Source: Lachnospiraceae bacterium | Lineage (GTDB): Bacteria; Bacillota; Clostridia; Lachnospirales; Lachnospiraceae | DNA length: 33,083 nucleotides | NCBI GenBank assembly: GCA_900751785.1 | Contig: CAADSM010000113.1 | Coordinates: forward strand, 1-33,083 | Reading direction: 5' to 3' | In this document: positions 7,696 through 16,110 of the stretch, piece after piece | Numbering within the stretch: the first letter of the stretch is position 1 | How the letters are laid out: each line of letters starts with the position of its first letter | Notes under the pieces: model-generated | What the model saw: the letters and a program-made list of their open reading frames with translations, nothing else | Told to the model about the DNA's origin: nothing | Databases searched by the model: none | Program-made: the position numbers and the translations under genes

Positions 7696-8829
7696 CTAAT
7701 CTGTCAGTTTCTTTACTGCTCTCACAGCAAAGTCGATCTCTTCCTCTGTATTATAGTGAGAAAAACTGAATCTCACAGCTCCCTGCGCGACTGTCCCCAG
7801 CGCCCTGTGCATCAGAGGCGCGCAGTGCGCCCCCGGGCGCGTCACAATCCCCCATGCCGTATCCAGTTCATCACTTACTTCCGAAGAGTCATAATCCCCG
7901 ATATTGAGAGATACGATCGGGCATCTCCTGTCCGTCCCGAAGTCTCCGTATATTTTCACACCGGGGATCCCGGAAACACCCTCATAGAAACGCCGCATGA
8001 GTGAAAGTTCTTTCTCTCTTATGACATCCAGGCCGGTCTCTTCCAGATAAGAAAGCGCAGCTCCAAGTCCTGCAATGCCATGTCCATTCAAGGTTCCCGC
8101 CTCAAGTGCCGTCGGCATGACAGCGGGATGGCGGGGGTTATACGTATCGACGCCGCTTCCTCCGGAGAGCAGAGGACGGATCTCTATCCCGCTCCTCACA
8201 TACATGCCGCCCGTCCCCTGCGGTCCGAGCAGGCTCTTATGTCCGGTGAAGCAGAGTACATCGATCCCCAGGCTCTGCACATCGATCGGATAAACACCTG
8301 CCGTCTGCGACGCATCCACAATGAAAAGAAGGCCGTTCTTCCCGGCAATGTCTCCGGTCCGCTGCAGATCAATCATATTTCCTGTCACGTTTGACGCATG
8401 AGTGCATAGAATCGCCTTTGTATTCTCTCTGACCGCTGAATCCATGTCTCTATATGAGATATTTCCCATTTCATCACAGCCGAGAACGGTTATCTCTGTT
8501 CCCTTATCGCTGCATTCGTACAAAGGGCGCAGTACAGAATTGTGCTCCAGCACTGTTGTGATCACGTGATCCCCCGGGGAGATCAGTCCTTTTACTGCAA
8601 TATTAAGGCTCTCTGTAGAATTTGCGGTAAAAACAATCCGGTTCGCATTCTCCGCATGAAAAAAGCGCGCCAGCTTTTCTCTTGTGCCGTAGATGATCCT
8701 GGACGCATCAAGCGCGGGCACAGATGCTCCTCTCCCGGCATTTCCCATCACGTCGAATGCCTCTGTCACCGCCTTCTTCACCGCCTCCGGCTTATGAAGC
8801 GTCGTTGCAGCATTATCAAAATAAATCAC
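7696..8829 (-). CDS. Cysteine desulfurase / selenocysteine lyase-like class V aminotransferase
   Basis: A PLP enzyme of 377 residues that would release sulfur or selenium from cysteine or selenocysteine as an enzyme-bound per(seleno)sulfide. Visible features: FDNAATT at the N-terminus, the EHNS segment at 95-98, D172 of the VDASQ motif, the Schiff-base lysine K198 in TGHKS, and the catalytic cysteine C336 in RPGAHCAP. It resembles the family typified by Enterococcus faecalis EF2568, which lies in a selenium gene cluster. It is first in an operon with yedE, tusA and DUF3343 and is separated from lysR by a strong terminator. Whether it prefers selenocysteine cannot be decided from sequence. Confidence 0.9.
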   Translation of the reverse strand: MIYFDNAATTLHKPEAVKKAVTEAFDVMGNAGRGASVPALDASRIIYGTREKLARFFHAENANRIVFTANSTESLNIAVKGLISPGDHVITTVLEHNSVLRPLYECSDKGTEITVLGCDEMGNISYRDMDSAVRENTKAILCTHASNVTGNMIDLQRTGDIAGKNGLLFIVDASQTAGVYPIDVQSLGIDVLCFTGHKSLLGPQGTGGMYVRSGIEIRPLLSGGSGVDTYNPRHPAVMPTALEAGTLNGHGIAGLGAALSYLEETGLDVIREKELSLMRRFYEGVSGIPGVKIYGDFGTDRRCPIVSLNIGDYDSSEVSDELDTAWGIVTRPGAHCAPLMHRALGTVAQGAVRFSFSHYNTEEEIDFAVRAVKKLTD

Positions 8830-8854
8830 AGAATGCCCCCTTTCTACTACAACA

Positions 8855-8884
8855 AGTATATTCCTCTTCTCTCTCTCAGTCTAA
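8855..8884 (-). promoter_or_regulatory. Possible promoter of the desulfurase-yedE operon
   Basis: TATACT (8855-8860) is good, but the -35 at 18 bp, TTAGAC (8879-8884), is weak. A weak -35 would fit activation by a regulator such as the adjacent LysR protein; that link is inference. Confidence 0.35.
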
Positions 8885-8898
8885 TTGAAAACCGCAAT

Positions 8899-8937
8899 AA
8901 AAAACCGGTCATTTATAGGTGGTATCTATAAATGACC
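8899..8937 (-). terminator. Intrinsic terminator after lysR
   Basis: A perfect 12-bp stem (8907-8918 with 8926-8937) with a 7-nt loop is followed leftward by T6 (8899-8904 on the complement). It lies 16 nt after the lysR stop and separates that operon from the desulfurase operon. Confidence 0.9.
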
Positions 8938-8953
8938 AGTCCGCTTTTTCCTA

Positions 8954-9862
8954 TTAAATCTCAATTTTTTCCGGATACATCTTTTTAACGAGATCTATAA
9001 GCGCCTCTGCTTCTGCGCTGTGCACAAATCTCCTGTCAAATACCAGATTGATGTTCCGCTTTCCCCCGGTCTCTCCGAGGGGAACGGCGCGGAGCACTCC
9101 GCTTTTTATCTCATCCTCAGCCGCCAGGCGGGACAGGATTGAAATTCCCATTCCATTTCTCACTGAGCGCTTGATTGTCTCCTGGTTCTCAATACTGGCT
9201 GCAATGTTCAGTTCTGATAATTCGATTCCGAGCTGCCGCAGAAGACGCTGCGCTTCTTTCCTTGTCCCCGAACCCTCTTCCCTGAGAATGACCGGCATGC
9301 GCCTGATCCACCCGGCTGTCTCCCCGGCGCTCTCAGGTTCGCCTGCGCCTTCTCCGGGAGCTATCACTACCAGCTCATCCTGATAAAACGGAATATAAAC
9401 GCAATGCTTCTGCTCCATCACTGTGCCGGCAAATCCGATATCCGCCTCTCCCGAAACGATCTGCCCGACCACTCCTGCGCTGTCCGTCTCCGCCACACTG
9501 AGGCGCACTCCGGGATATCTTTCCCTGAACCGAACCATGATCTCAGGAAGCAGATACTGCGACGGAATCGTTGACGCGGCAATGCGCAGAACGCTTTTCC
9601 CGCTTTTTCTTCTGCCGAAATGCTCCCTGATCTCCTGCTCCAGATCCAGCATCTGTACAGCATACCCATAGAGCGCTTTTCCTTCTTCTGTCAGGCTGAC
9701 CTCTTTCGTGGTACGCAACAGAAGACACACTCCCAGTTCCTTTTCCAGAGCCGAGACATGTGCACTCACTGTCGGCTGCGTCAGATAGAGCCTTTTCGCC
9801 GCTTCAGAGAAACTTTTCGTCTCCGCCACGCGGGCAAATGCTTCCAGCTGCTTCAGATTCAT
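8954..9862 (-). CDS. LysR-family regulator of the selenium island
   Basis: A 302-residue LysR-type regulator. The N-terminal winged helix-turn-helix covers about residues 1-60 (LEAFARVAETKSFSEAAKRL and TQPTVSAHVSALEKELG segments), followed by a two-lobed substrate-binding domain from about residue 88. A longer frame reaches 9922, but the ATG at 9862 begins the conserved MNLKQLEAF and overlaps the DUF47 stop as ATGA, so the gene is translationally coupled to DUF47. LysR proteins of this kind are known next to selenium genes and are annotated as selenium metabolism-associated. The ligand is unknown. Likely targets are its own operon or the facing desulfurase operon, but no operator was identified. 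Confidence 0.92.
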   Translation of the reverse strand: MNLKQLEAFARVAETKSFSEAAKRLYLTQPTVSAHVSALEKELGVCLLLRTTKEVSLTEEGKALYGYAVQMLDLEQEIREHFGRRKSGKSVLRIAASTIPSQYLLPEIMVRFRERYPGVRLSVAETDSAGVVGQIVSGEADIGFAGTVMEQKHCVYIPFYQDELVVIAPGEGAGEPESAGETAGWIRRMPVILREEGSGTRKEAQRLLRQLGIELSELNIAASIENQETIKRSVRNGMGISILSRLAAEDEIKSGVLRAVPLGETGGKRNINLVFDRRFVHSAEAEALIDLVKKMYPEKIEI

Positions 9863-10482
9863 GAGTTTGTCATGACAACGCTTCCGACTACATCGGCGGC
9901 GTGTTCGCAGGTATCCGCACATTTTTCAAGATAAGTATATATTTCCCTCCAGGCAATGATCTGCAGGACGTCTTTTTCTTCAACGTGCAGCTTTCTCATA
10001 TTGTCAATGTACAGCTTGTCCGCCTCTTCCTCAAGAGAGTTAATCCTGATAATGATCGGCTTGAGCTTCTCCGAACGCTTAAAATCAGAAAATTCATCCA
10101 GCAGCTTCTTCAGCTCGTCGCAGCACTCAATCACAGTGTCCAGCATGCGCAGCGCTTCCGGACGGATCACCTTCACATTGTTAATATAAATACGGATCAG
10201 CACTTCCTCCAGCTTGTCTGTAACCTCATCGATGTGATGGCTGAGCGTCATGATATCCTCTCTCTCGATCGGCGTGATGAACGCCTTCGTCAGTTTATCC
10301 GTAAGTTCATGCCGCTGCTCGTCTGCCGAGCGCTCGATCTCATGAATCTCGTCCAGCCTGTCAGAGATCTCTTCCGGTCTGAAATCCGTCAGGATATTCT
10401 TCAGAAGATGGGCTGCCCTGCAACCGCACTCCGCACACGCGGCAAAGTTATCAAAATAATAAGCATCCTGTTTTTTCGACAT
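9859..10482 (-). CDS. DUF47 (PhoU-like) accessory protein of a Pit transporter
   Basis: A 207-residue all-helical protein of the DUF47/TIGR00153 group, distantly related to PhoU. It is rich in charged helices and has the DRLDEIHEIERSADEQRHEL-type helix near residues 42-61 and the HHIDEVTDKLEEVLIRIYIN region in the middle. Such proteins are almost always encoded with Pit transporters and are thought to control them. Here it follows pit by 15 nt (AGGAGG before the ATG) and overlaps lysR by 4 nt. The three-gene order pit-DUF47-lysR inside a selenium island is unusual and suggests control of anion uptake. Confidence 0.9.
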   Translation of the reverse strand: MSKKQDAYYFDNFAACAECGCRAAHLLKNILTDFRPEEISDRLDEIHEIERSADEQRHELTDKLTKAFITPIEREDIMTLSHHIDEVTDKLEEVLIRIYINNVKVIRPEALRMLDTVIECCDELKKLLDEFSDFKRSEKLKPIIIRINSLEEEADKLYIDNMRKLHVEEKDVLQIIAWREIYTYLEKCADTCEHAADVVGSVVMTNS

Positions 10483-10497
10483 TTGGGGTTCCTCCTC

Positions 10498-11553
10498 TTA
10501 TCCAAATATGAACATAAAAATCTTCGCCATTACAAAGCTGATGAGTCCGCATCCCGGGAATGTAAAGATCCAGGTAAGCATCATATCCTTTACAACGCCG
10601 AAATTGATAGCCGACAGCCTCTTCACCGCTCCTACGCCCATGATGGCGCTCGTCTTCGTGTGGGTCGTCGAGACCGGGATTCCGAACAGGCTGGAGTACA
10701 GCAGGCAGAGCGCTCCCGACAGATCCGCCGCAAAGCCCTGATACCGCTCCAGCTTCACCATATCCATTCCCACGGATTTGATGATCTTCTCTCCGCCGAC
10801 GCTCGTCCCGAGTCCCATCACGATACTGCACAGAAGCATCAGCCAGAGCGGGATCTCCATCCCTGTGACAGAACCCTGGCCGTTGGCAAACGCGATCCCG
10901 AGAAACAGAACGCCGATGAACTTCTGTCCATCCTGCGCCCCATGCATAAAGCTCATTGCCGCAGCACCGGCGATCTGCGCCCAGGAGAAAAAGCGGTTCG
11001 TCTTTCTCCTGTCCATCTCTCTGCACAGAATTGTGATAAGCCTGCAGACGATCCAGCCTGTGGCAAACCCAAGTACAAGGCTCAGTACAAGGCCGTAGAT
11101 CACCTTGACCCATTCGCTTCCGTTGATGCCGCCTATCCCCTGCTGGATAGCTATTGCCGCGCCGGACAGGCCGGCGATCAGGCTGTGGCTCTCGCTCGTA
11201 GGGATTCCGAAAACCGATGCCGCCACGCTGTAGACCACAATAGATACAAGAGCCGCGCACAGAGCGATCAGCGCACTGTGTGTGCTGTCTCCGAAATCAA
11301 CCATATTGCTGATCGTGGAAGCAACGGAACTGTTGATCTGAGTCATGATAAATACGCCGAGGAAATTAAACGCCGCGCTCATCAGTATCGCCTTGCGCGG
11401 ACTTAAACACCTGGTCGTCACACAGGTCGCGATGGCGTTGGGGGCGTCCGTCCATCCGTTTACAAAGATAACGCCCAGAGTAAGCAGGACCGTTACGATC
11501 AAGATCGGGTTTCCTGCCATATTTTCTGCAAAGTAAGAAAATGATATGTCCAT
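10498..11553 (-). CDS. Pit-family inorganic anion (phosphate) transporter
   Basis: A 351-residue PitA-type membrane symporter with about ten hydrophobic segments. The duplicated signature is present as GWTDAPNAIATCVTT near residue 32 and GIPVSTTHTKTSAIMGVGA near the C-terminus. The family moves phosphate, and some members move sulfate or other oxyanions, with protons or sodium. ATG 11553 is chosen because AAAGGAG lies about 7 nt upstream and the family N-terminus fits; the open frame extends further to 11631 without a site. It has its own promoter 50-78 bp upstream. It heads pit-DUF47-lysR between selB and the desulfurase operon, so selenite/selenate uptake is a reasonable but unproven alternative to phosphate. 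Confidence 0.9.
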   Translation of the reverse strand: MDISFSYFAENMAGNPILIVTVLLTLGVIFVNGWTDAPNAIATCVTTRCLSPRKAILMSAAFNFLGVFIMTQINSSVASTISNMVDFGDSTHSALIALCAALVSIVVYSVAASVFGIPTSESHSLIAGLSGAAIAIQQGIGGINGSEWVKVIYGLVLSLVLGFATGWIVCRLITILCREMDRRKTNRFFSWAQIAGAAAMSFMHGAQDGQKFIGVLFLGIAFANGQGSVTGMEIPLWLMLLCSIVMGLGTSVGGEKIIKSVGMDMVKLERYQGFAADLSGALCLLYSSLFGIPVSTTHTKTSAIMGVGAVKRLSAINFGVVKDMMLTWIFTFPGCGLISFVMAKIFMFIFG

Positions 11554-11602
11554 GACAACTCCTTTTGTTAAATTTTCTTTAAATTTTCGTAAAATCGTTT
11601 TC

Positions 11603-11631
11603 ACGATACCATTTAATAAACGGAATGTCAA
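11603..11631 (-). promoter_or_regulatory. Internal promoter for pit-DUF47-lysR
   Basis: TTGACA (11626-11631) and TATCGT (11603-11608), spacer 17 bp, start 11 bp after the selB stop. A short ATCGT-GAAA-ACGAT hairpin overlaps the -10. It means the transporter unit can be expressed apart from selA/selB. Confidence 0.65.
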
Positions 11632-11641
11632 TTCTTCATTT

Positions 11642-13573
11642 TCAATCTTTACTTTTTTTAAACACCGCCAGCGTCCGTTCGCTCTCTCCTCCGGTTTTCC
11701 GCGTCATCCCCAGGCGATCCGTATATTCCAGGATGAGCTTCGCATTTTTCCTTCCTGTCCCGAAGAGATCCCGCACCTCTGATACAGTGATTCTCTCCCG
11801 TCCCCGGAAGGCATCCGCGATCCTGCCACATGCATGTTCCATATAGCGCGTGAGTGTGCAAAAGCCGCCGGAGAGCTCCGTGATCTCTCCCGTCTCAGAG
11901 AAAACCGCCAGGATCTCATCCAGATCTTTTTTCTGTATCCCGGAGAAATCCAGATCGCTGATCTTTCTGAACTGATACCCGGCATCTTCAAGCGCCCGGA
12001 GGACTTCTGCGTGTACTCTGCGGTATGTCTCATCTTGCTTTCCCACATATCCCGCCGGCGCGAACAGGCTTCCCCTTTTCTCAAGGATGCCCTTCTCACA
12101 CAGCAGAGCCAGGTATCTGTCCAGCAGCTTCTGATTCATTTTCGGAAATGTACTGCTTATGATCCCCAGAGGGACTCCCATTCGATAGGGATGCGCCTCC
12201 AGATACTGACGGATCCTGTCCAGGAGCCTCTCCTCCGCCGCGGCCTCGTCCTCCGCATGCCAGAGATACTCCCCGCCGCTCAGGGTGAAGCTCATGACCT
12301 TCCCGCTTTCCGCGAGACGCCGGACGCATTCTTCCGCCTCTTCTGCCGTCATCCCCAGCTCACGGGCGAGCGCTTCGCCGGATGCCATAGTCTCCGGATA
12401 CTTTCTCAGCTGCTGCTCCAGAAGCTCAGACGGACCTCCCTTCTCCCTCTTCTCAAGCCGCTCGATCACCTCGGGGCGGAACCTTCTCTCCTTCGGGGCG
12501 TCCGGCTCCAGCACGACTCCTCCTCCGATCGTCTCCACCGGAGAGTAGAATCTGACAACGAATCTGTCGCCCTGCTTCAGCGCGGTGCCAGACTCCATCC
12601 GAAGCTGTGCAAACCCGCTCTCTCCCGGCCCAAGGGCTTCCGCGTCCAGAAGGACTGCTCGGCAGAGATACTCTGCCGAGCCGCTGTAGAAATGAAGCCT
12701 CGTCTGGTTCCTGACCGTCCGCCCCGCGCCTTTCAGGAGCGACAGCCTCACGTCCACCATCCTGCCTGAACGGACGCTGCCCGGCGATGCGAGCACGCAT
12801 CCCCGCCGGATCTCCTCTCTCTCGATCCCCGCCAGATTGAGCGCTGCACGCTGCCCCGCACAGCAGCAGTCCGCATCCCGGCCATAGACCTGGATCCCGC
12901 GCACCCGGCACCGGATCCCTGCCGGATATGCCATGAGCGTATCCCCCTGCCGGATCCTTCCTTCCAGAAGCGTCCCGGTGACGACCGTGCCAAAGCCCGA
13001 TATGGTAAATACCCGGTCCACAGGGAGCCTCGCCGTTCCCTCTGCGTTCCTGTCCCCGGGATCCGCCGACGCCATCCTGACGATCTCCGTCTTCAGAGCG
13101 TTGATCCCCATCCCGGTCACAGCAGACACCCTCACATGCGAAGCTCCCTCAAAAAGCGTTCCCTCTGTCTCTCTCCGTATCTCCTCCTCCGCCATATCCA
13201 GCCATTCCTCATCCACAAGGTCGCACTTGTTCAGCACGATGATATAGCGCCGCACGCCGAGCATCTCCATGATATCCATATGCTCTTTTGTCTGCGGCAT
13301 GATCCCCTCGTCCGCAGCGATCACGAGCAGCACCAGATCCATTCCCGCCACCCCTGCGGCCATATTTCGGATAAACCTCTCATGCCCCGGCACATCAATG
13401 ATCCCGGCGCGTCCCCCTCCCGGAAGGTCGAACCAGGTGAATCCCAGATCGATGGTGATCCCCCTGCGCTTTTCCTCCTCCAGCCGGTCCGTATCCCTGC
13501 CGGTCAGCGCGCGGATGAGGGCGGTCTTTCCGTGGTCGATATGTCCCGCGGTACCGATGATCATATTCTTCAT
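11642..13573 (-). CDS. selB: Selenocysteine-specific elongation factor SelB
   Basis: SelB is the GTPase that binds Sec-tRNA-Sec and a SECIS hairpin and delivers Sec at UGA on the ribosome. The 643-residue protein has EF-Tu-like G motifs GHIDHGKT (10-17), DVPGH (60-64) and NKCD (115-118), then beta-barrel domains, and a C-terminal extension of winged-helix domains (about residues 380-640) expected for SECIS binding. The start codon overlaps the selA stop by 4 nt (ATGA), so the two are coupled. It is fourth in yedF-selD-selA-selB. Length and domain order are normal for the family. Confidence 0.96.
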   Translation of the reverse strand: MKNMIIGTAGHIDHGKTALIRALTGRDTDRLEEEKRRGITIDLGFTWFDLPGGGRAGIIDVPGHERFIRNMAAGVAGMDLVLLVIAADEGIMPQTKEHMDIMEMLGVRRYIIVLNKCDLVDEEWLDMAEEEIRRETEGTLFEGASHVRVSAVTGMGINALKTEIVRMASADPGDRNAEGTARLPVDRVFTISGFGTVVTGTLLEGRIRQGDTLMAYPAGIRCRVRGIQVYGRDADCCCAGQRAALNLAGIEREEIRRGCVLASPGSVRSGRMVDVRLSLLKGAGRTVRNQTRLHFYSGSAEYLCRAVLLDAEALGPGESGFAQLRMESGTALKQGDRFVVRFYSPVETIGGGVVLEPDAPKERRFRPEVIERLEKREKGGPSELLEQQLRKYPETMASGEALARELGMTAEEAEECVRRLAESGKVMSFTLSGGEYLWHAEDEAAAEERLLDRIRQYLEAHPYRMGVPLGIISSTFPKMNQKLLDRYLALLCEKGILEKRGSLFAPAGYVGKQDETYRRVHAEVLRALEDAGYQFRKISDLDFSGIQKKDLDEILAVFSETGEITELSGGFCTLTRYMEHACGRIADAFRGRERITVSEVRDLFGTGRKNAKLILEYTDRLGMTRKTGGESERTLAVFKKSKD

Positions 13574-15021
13574 CCCGCGCCGCCTTTCCGCAGGATCCTC
13601 CCGCCGTTGAACTGCTCTGCCAGATACGGGATATCCTCCTCATCTATAGTCCTCATATCCAGAAGGACCTTTTCCCCGGCGATCCTGCCGATCACAGGAA
13701 TGGGAAGGCCTCTCAGCCTGCGCTCAAGCTCTGACGCCGTGATCTCCACAGGCGCGATGGCTGCAGCGCTGCTCGGGATATCCTCTGTCGGAAGGGAGCC
13801 GCCCCCTGCCCGGGAGATGCAGTCTTCCGCCGTGATGACAGCCGGAAGCCCGCCGCCTGCTGCCCGGGGCTCTCCGCTGTCCACAGCGCTCCGCAGCCGC
13901 TCCGCCAGCTTCTCCGCTGAGCTTCGCACTGACTCCGCAGGCCTGGTCAGCATCCTAAGTGCCGGAATATTCTCCACTGCCTTCTGCGGATCCAGATATT
14001 CCAGCAGGACCGACTCCAGCGCCGCCGACGTAAACTTATCGATCCTGAGCACGCGGGCCAGCGGGTGCCGCTTCATCTTGTCGATATACTCCTTTTTCCC
14101 GGCGATGATCCCGGCCTGAGGACCTCCCAGCAGCTTATCTCCGCTGAATGTGACTGCATCGGCGCCCTGGGCCAGCGCTTCCTGAACAGACGGCTCATGC
14201 TGCATTCCATATTTTTCAAGGTCGATCAGGACTCCGCTCCCCAGGTCCACAAGCACCGGGATGCCGTACTCTTCCTTCAGCCCGGCGAGCTCTTTTACAG
14301 AGACATCCTCTGTGAATCCGACGATCCTGTAATTGCTCGTATGGACCTTCAGAAGCGCCCTCGTCTCTTCGCAGACCGCCGACTCATAATCTGCCGGGCG
14401 GGTGCGGTTGGTAGTCCCCACTTCCTTCAGCCCGGCGCCGCTGAGCTCCATCATATCGGGCACGCGGAACCTGCCGCCGATCTCTACCAGCTCACCTCTG
14501 GATACGATCACCTCGCCGCCCTCGGCGATCACACTGAGCATGAGCAGGACCGCAGCGGCATTGTTGTTGACTGCCATCGCAGCCTCCGCGCCGGTGAGCT
14601 GACATAGGATCCGCTCAAAATGCGAGCTGCGTTCCCCGCGCCTGCCGGTCTTCAGGTCAAACTCAAGGTTACAGTATCCTCCTGCCATGTCTGCCGCTCT
14701 CTGAAGCGCCCTCTTCCCGAGAGGCGCACGTCCCAGCCCTGTATGCAGAATGATGCCCGTGCCGTTTATGACACGGGTCATCTCCGGCTGCACCCGCCGC
14801 TCCACCTCCCGGCAGATCTTCTGCGGCAGACTGTCCAGCTCCTGCCGGACCTCTTCCTCTGAGGCGCAGTCCTGCAGTTTTTCTCTTGCCTTTTCCAAAG
14901 TACTGCGCACTCCGTAAAGTGCGCAGTCATATCCGTATTTTCGGATCATCTCCCCAATCAGCGGATCACCCATAAGAGTGTCCACGCGGGGGAGCATCCT
15001 GTAGATGTCATTCTTTTTCAA
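13570..15021 (-). CDS. selA: L-seryl-tRNA(Sec) selenium transferase SelA
   Basis: SelA is the PLP enzyme that converts Ser-tRNA-Sec to Sec-tRNA-Sec using selenophosphate from SelD. The 483-residue protein shows the family landmarks RVINGTGIILHTGLGRAPL (about 83-101) and the PLP lysine K296 in FSGDKLLGGPQAG. The start codon is TTG at 15021: it stands 9 nt after GGAG and gives the expected N-terminus, whereas no ATG is suitably placed. The beginning overlaps the end of selD by 14 nt, and the end overlaps selB by 4 nt. The tight overlaps indicate one translationally coupled selD-selA-selB unit. Confidence 0.96.
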   Translation of the reverse strand: MKKNDIYRMLPRVDTLMGDPLIGEMIRKYGYDCALYGVRSTLEKAREKLQDCASEEEVRQELDSLPQKICREVERRVQPEMTRVINGTGIILHTGLGRAPLGKRALQRAADMAGGYCNLEFDLKTGRRGERSSHFERILCQLTGAEAAMAVNNNAAAVLLMLSVIAEGGEVIVSRGELVEIGGRFRVPDMMELSGAGLKEVGTTNRTRPADYESAVCEETRALLKVHTSNYRIVGFTEDVSVKELAGLKEEYGIPVLVDLGSGVLIDLEKYGMQHEPSVQEALAQGADAVTFSGDKLLGGPQAGIIAGKKEYIDKMKRHPLARVLRIDKFTSAALESVLLEYLDPQKAVENIPALRMLTRPAESVRSSAEKLAERLRSAVDSGEPRAAGGGLPAVITAEDCISRAGGGSLPTEDIPSSAAAIAPVEITASELERRLRGLPIPVIGRIAGEKVLLDMRTIDEEDIPYLAEQFNGGRILRKGGAG

Positions 15022-16072
15022 ACAGACTCTCTCCTTTTAACCGGATGAGTCTCTCCTGCTTCTCCAGGACTCTGCCGATGACAGAAACCTTCGTCTCTGT
15101 CACCGCCTTCTTCAGGTCTTTGATCATACTCTCCGCCTCTTCCCCGGGAACGCTGAACAGAAGCCCGCCTGAGGTCTGCGGATCACTGAGCAGATCAAGA
15201 TATACTTCCTCCACATCCCCACTGTCCAGATACGGCTCTGCAAATTCCCTGTTCCGGTATGCCCCGCCGGGGACAAGTCCCATGCGGGCATACTCCGGCG
15301 CTTCCTCTATATAGGCCACATCCCTGGCATAGATCTCCAGCGTCACATCACTCGCCTTCGCCATCTCCGTACAGTGCCCCAGAAGGCCGAATCCTGTCAC
15401 ATCCGTACACGCGTGGACCGTATGCCCTTCTGCCGCCCGCTTCGCATTCCTGTTCAGGGACGCCATGACCTGCGCCGCCTCCGCAGACGCCGCGTCAGAC
15501 GCCATCTGCGCTTTTACCGCAGTGTTGACCACGCCGCTTCCGATCTGCTTCGTGAGGATCAGCACATCTCCGGACCGACATCCGTAATTTTTATAGACCT
15601 TCTCCGGGTGCACGAATCCGGTGACGGACAGACCGTACTTGGGCTCATCGTCCTGCACAGAATGCCCGCCGACGAGCACGGCTCCCGCCTCCATGACCTT
15701 GTCTGCCCCGCCGCGGAGGATCTCTCCTAAGATCTCCGGATCCAGGCAGTTCGGGAAACACACGATATTGAGCGCGATCTTCGGCTCTCCGCCCATGGCA
15801 TACACGTCGCTCAGCGCATTCGCAGCGGCGATCTGCCCGAACAGATACGGGTCGTCCACGACCGGCGTGAAGAAATCCAGCGTCTGGATGACAGCAGTCT
15901 CATCCGATATTTTATAAATCGCGGCATCATCCGATGTCTCGAGTCCGACGAGCAGACGCTCGTCTGTAAATTTTGGCAGCTTACCCAGAACCTGGGCAAG
16001 GGTCTCAGGACCTATCTTGGCCGCTCACCCGGCTGTCTTCGTCATCTGTGTCAGATGGATCTCCTTGTACAT
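15008..16072 (-). CDS. selD: Selenophosphate synthase SelD, selenocysteine-containing
   Basis: SelD makes selenophosphate from selenide and ATP, the selenium donor for SelA. The true frame starts at ATG 16072 (GGAGGTGAGG just upstream) and reads MYKEIHLTQMTKTAG, then TGA at 16025-16027, then AAKIGPETLAQVL. The TGA is codon 16, the position of the catalytic Cys/Sec in the GxU/C-xxK motif. Reading through it joins the N-terminus to the rest of the protein (354 residues, normal for SelD), including the LVGLETSDDAAIY segment and later NALSDVYAMGG and VGGHSVQDDEPKYG. A SECIS-like hairpin follows the TGA. Conventional ORF calling starts only at 15859 and loses 71 residues. Self-dependence on Sec is known for some SelD proteins. 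Confidence 0.95.
15995..16022 (-). promoter_or_regulatory. Bacterial SECIS-like hairpin in selD
   Basis: Starting 2 nt after the UGA, the RNA can fold as GGC-(C)-AAG-(AUA)-GGUC, loop CUGA, GACC-CUU-GCC: ten base pairs with one single-base and one three-base bulge. The apical loop is about 16-20 nt from the UGA, the usual distance for SelB-recognised elements inside coding sequence. The fold was drawn by hand. Confidence 0.7.
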
Positions 16073-16110
16073 CTGTCCTCACCTCCTTTCATGGCACGCT
16101 CCTTTTTGCC

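Noticed and set aside
8907..8937. The perfect palindrome after lysR as a LysR operator
   Set aside because: The stem followed by T6 explains it fully as an intrinsic terminator, and LysR boxes are usually short T-N11-A motifs.
9901..11406. A 501-codon open frame on the plus strand
   Set aside because: It is antisense to pit and DUF47, has no binding site and no recognisable domain, and arises from codon bias of the real genes.
11598..11612. ATCGT-GAAA-ACGAT as a terminator of selB
   Set aside because: Only 5 bp and poor tail; it overlaps the -10 box of the pit promoter.
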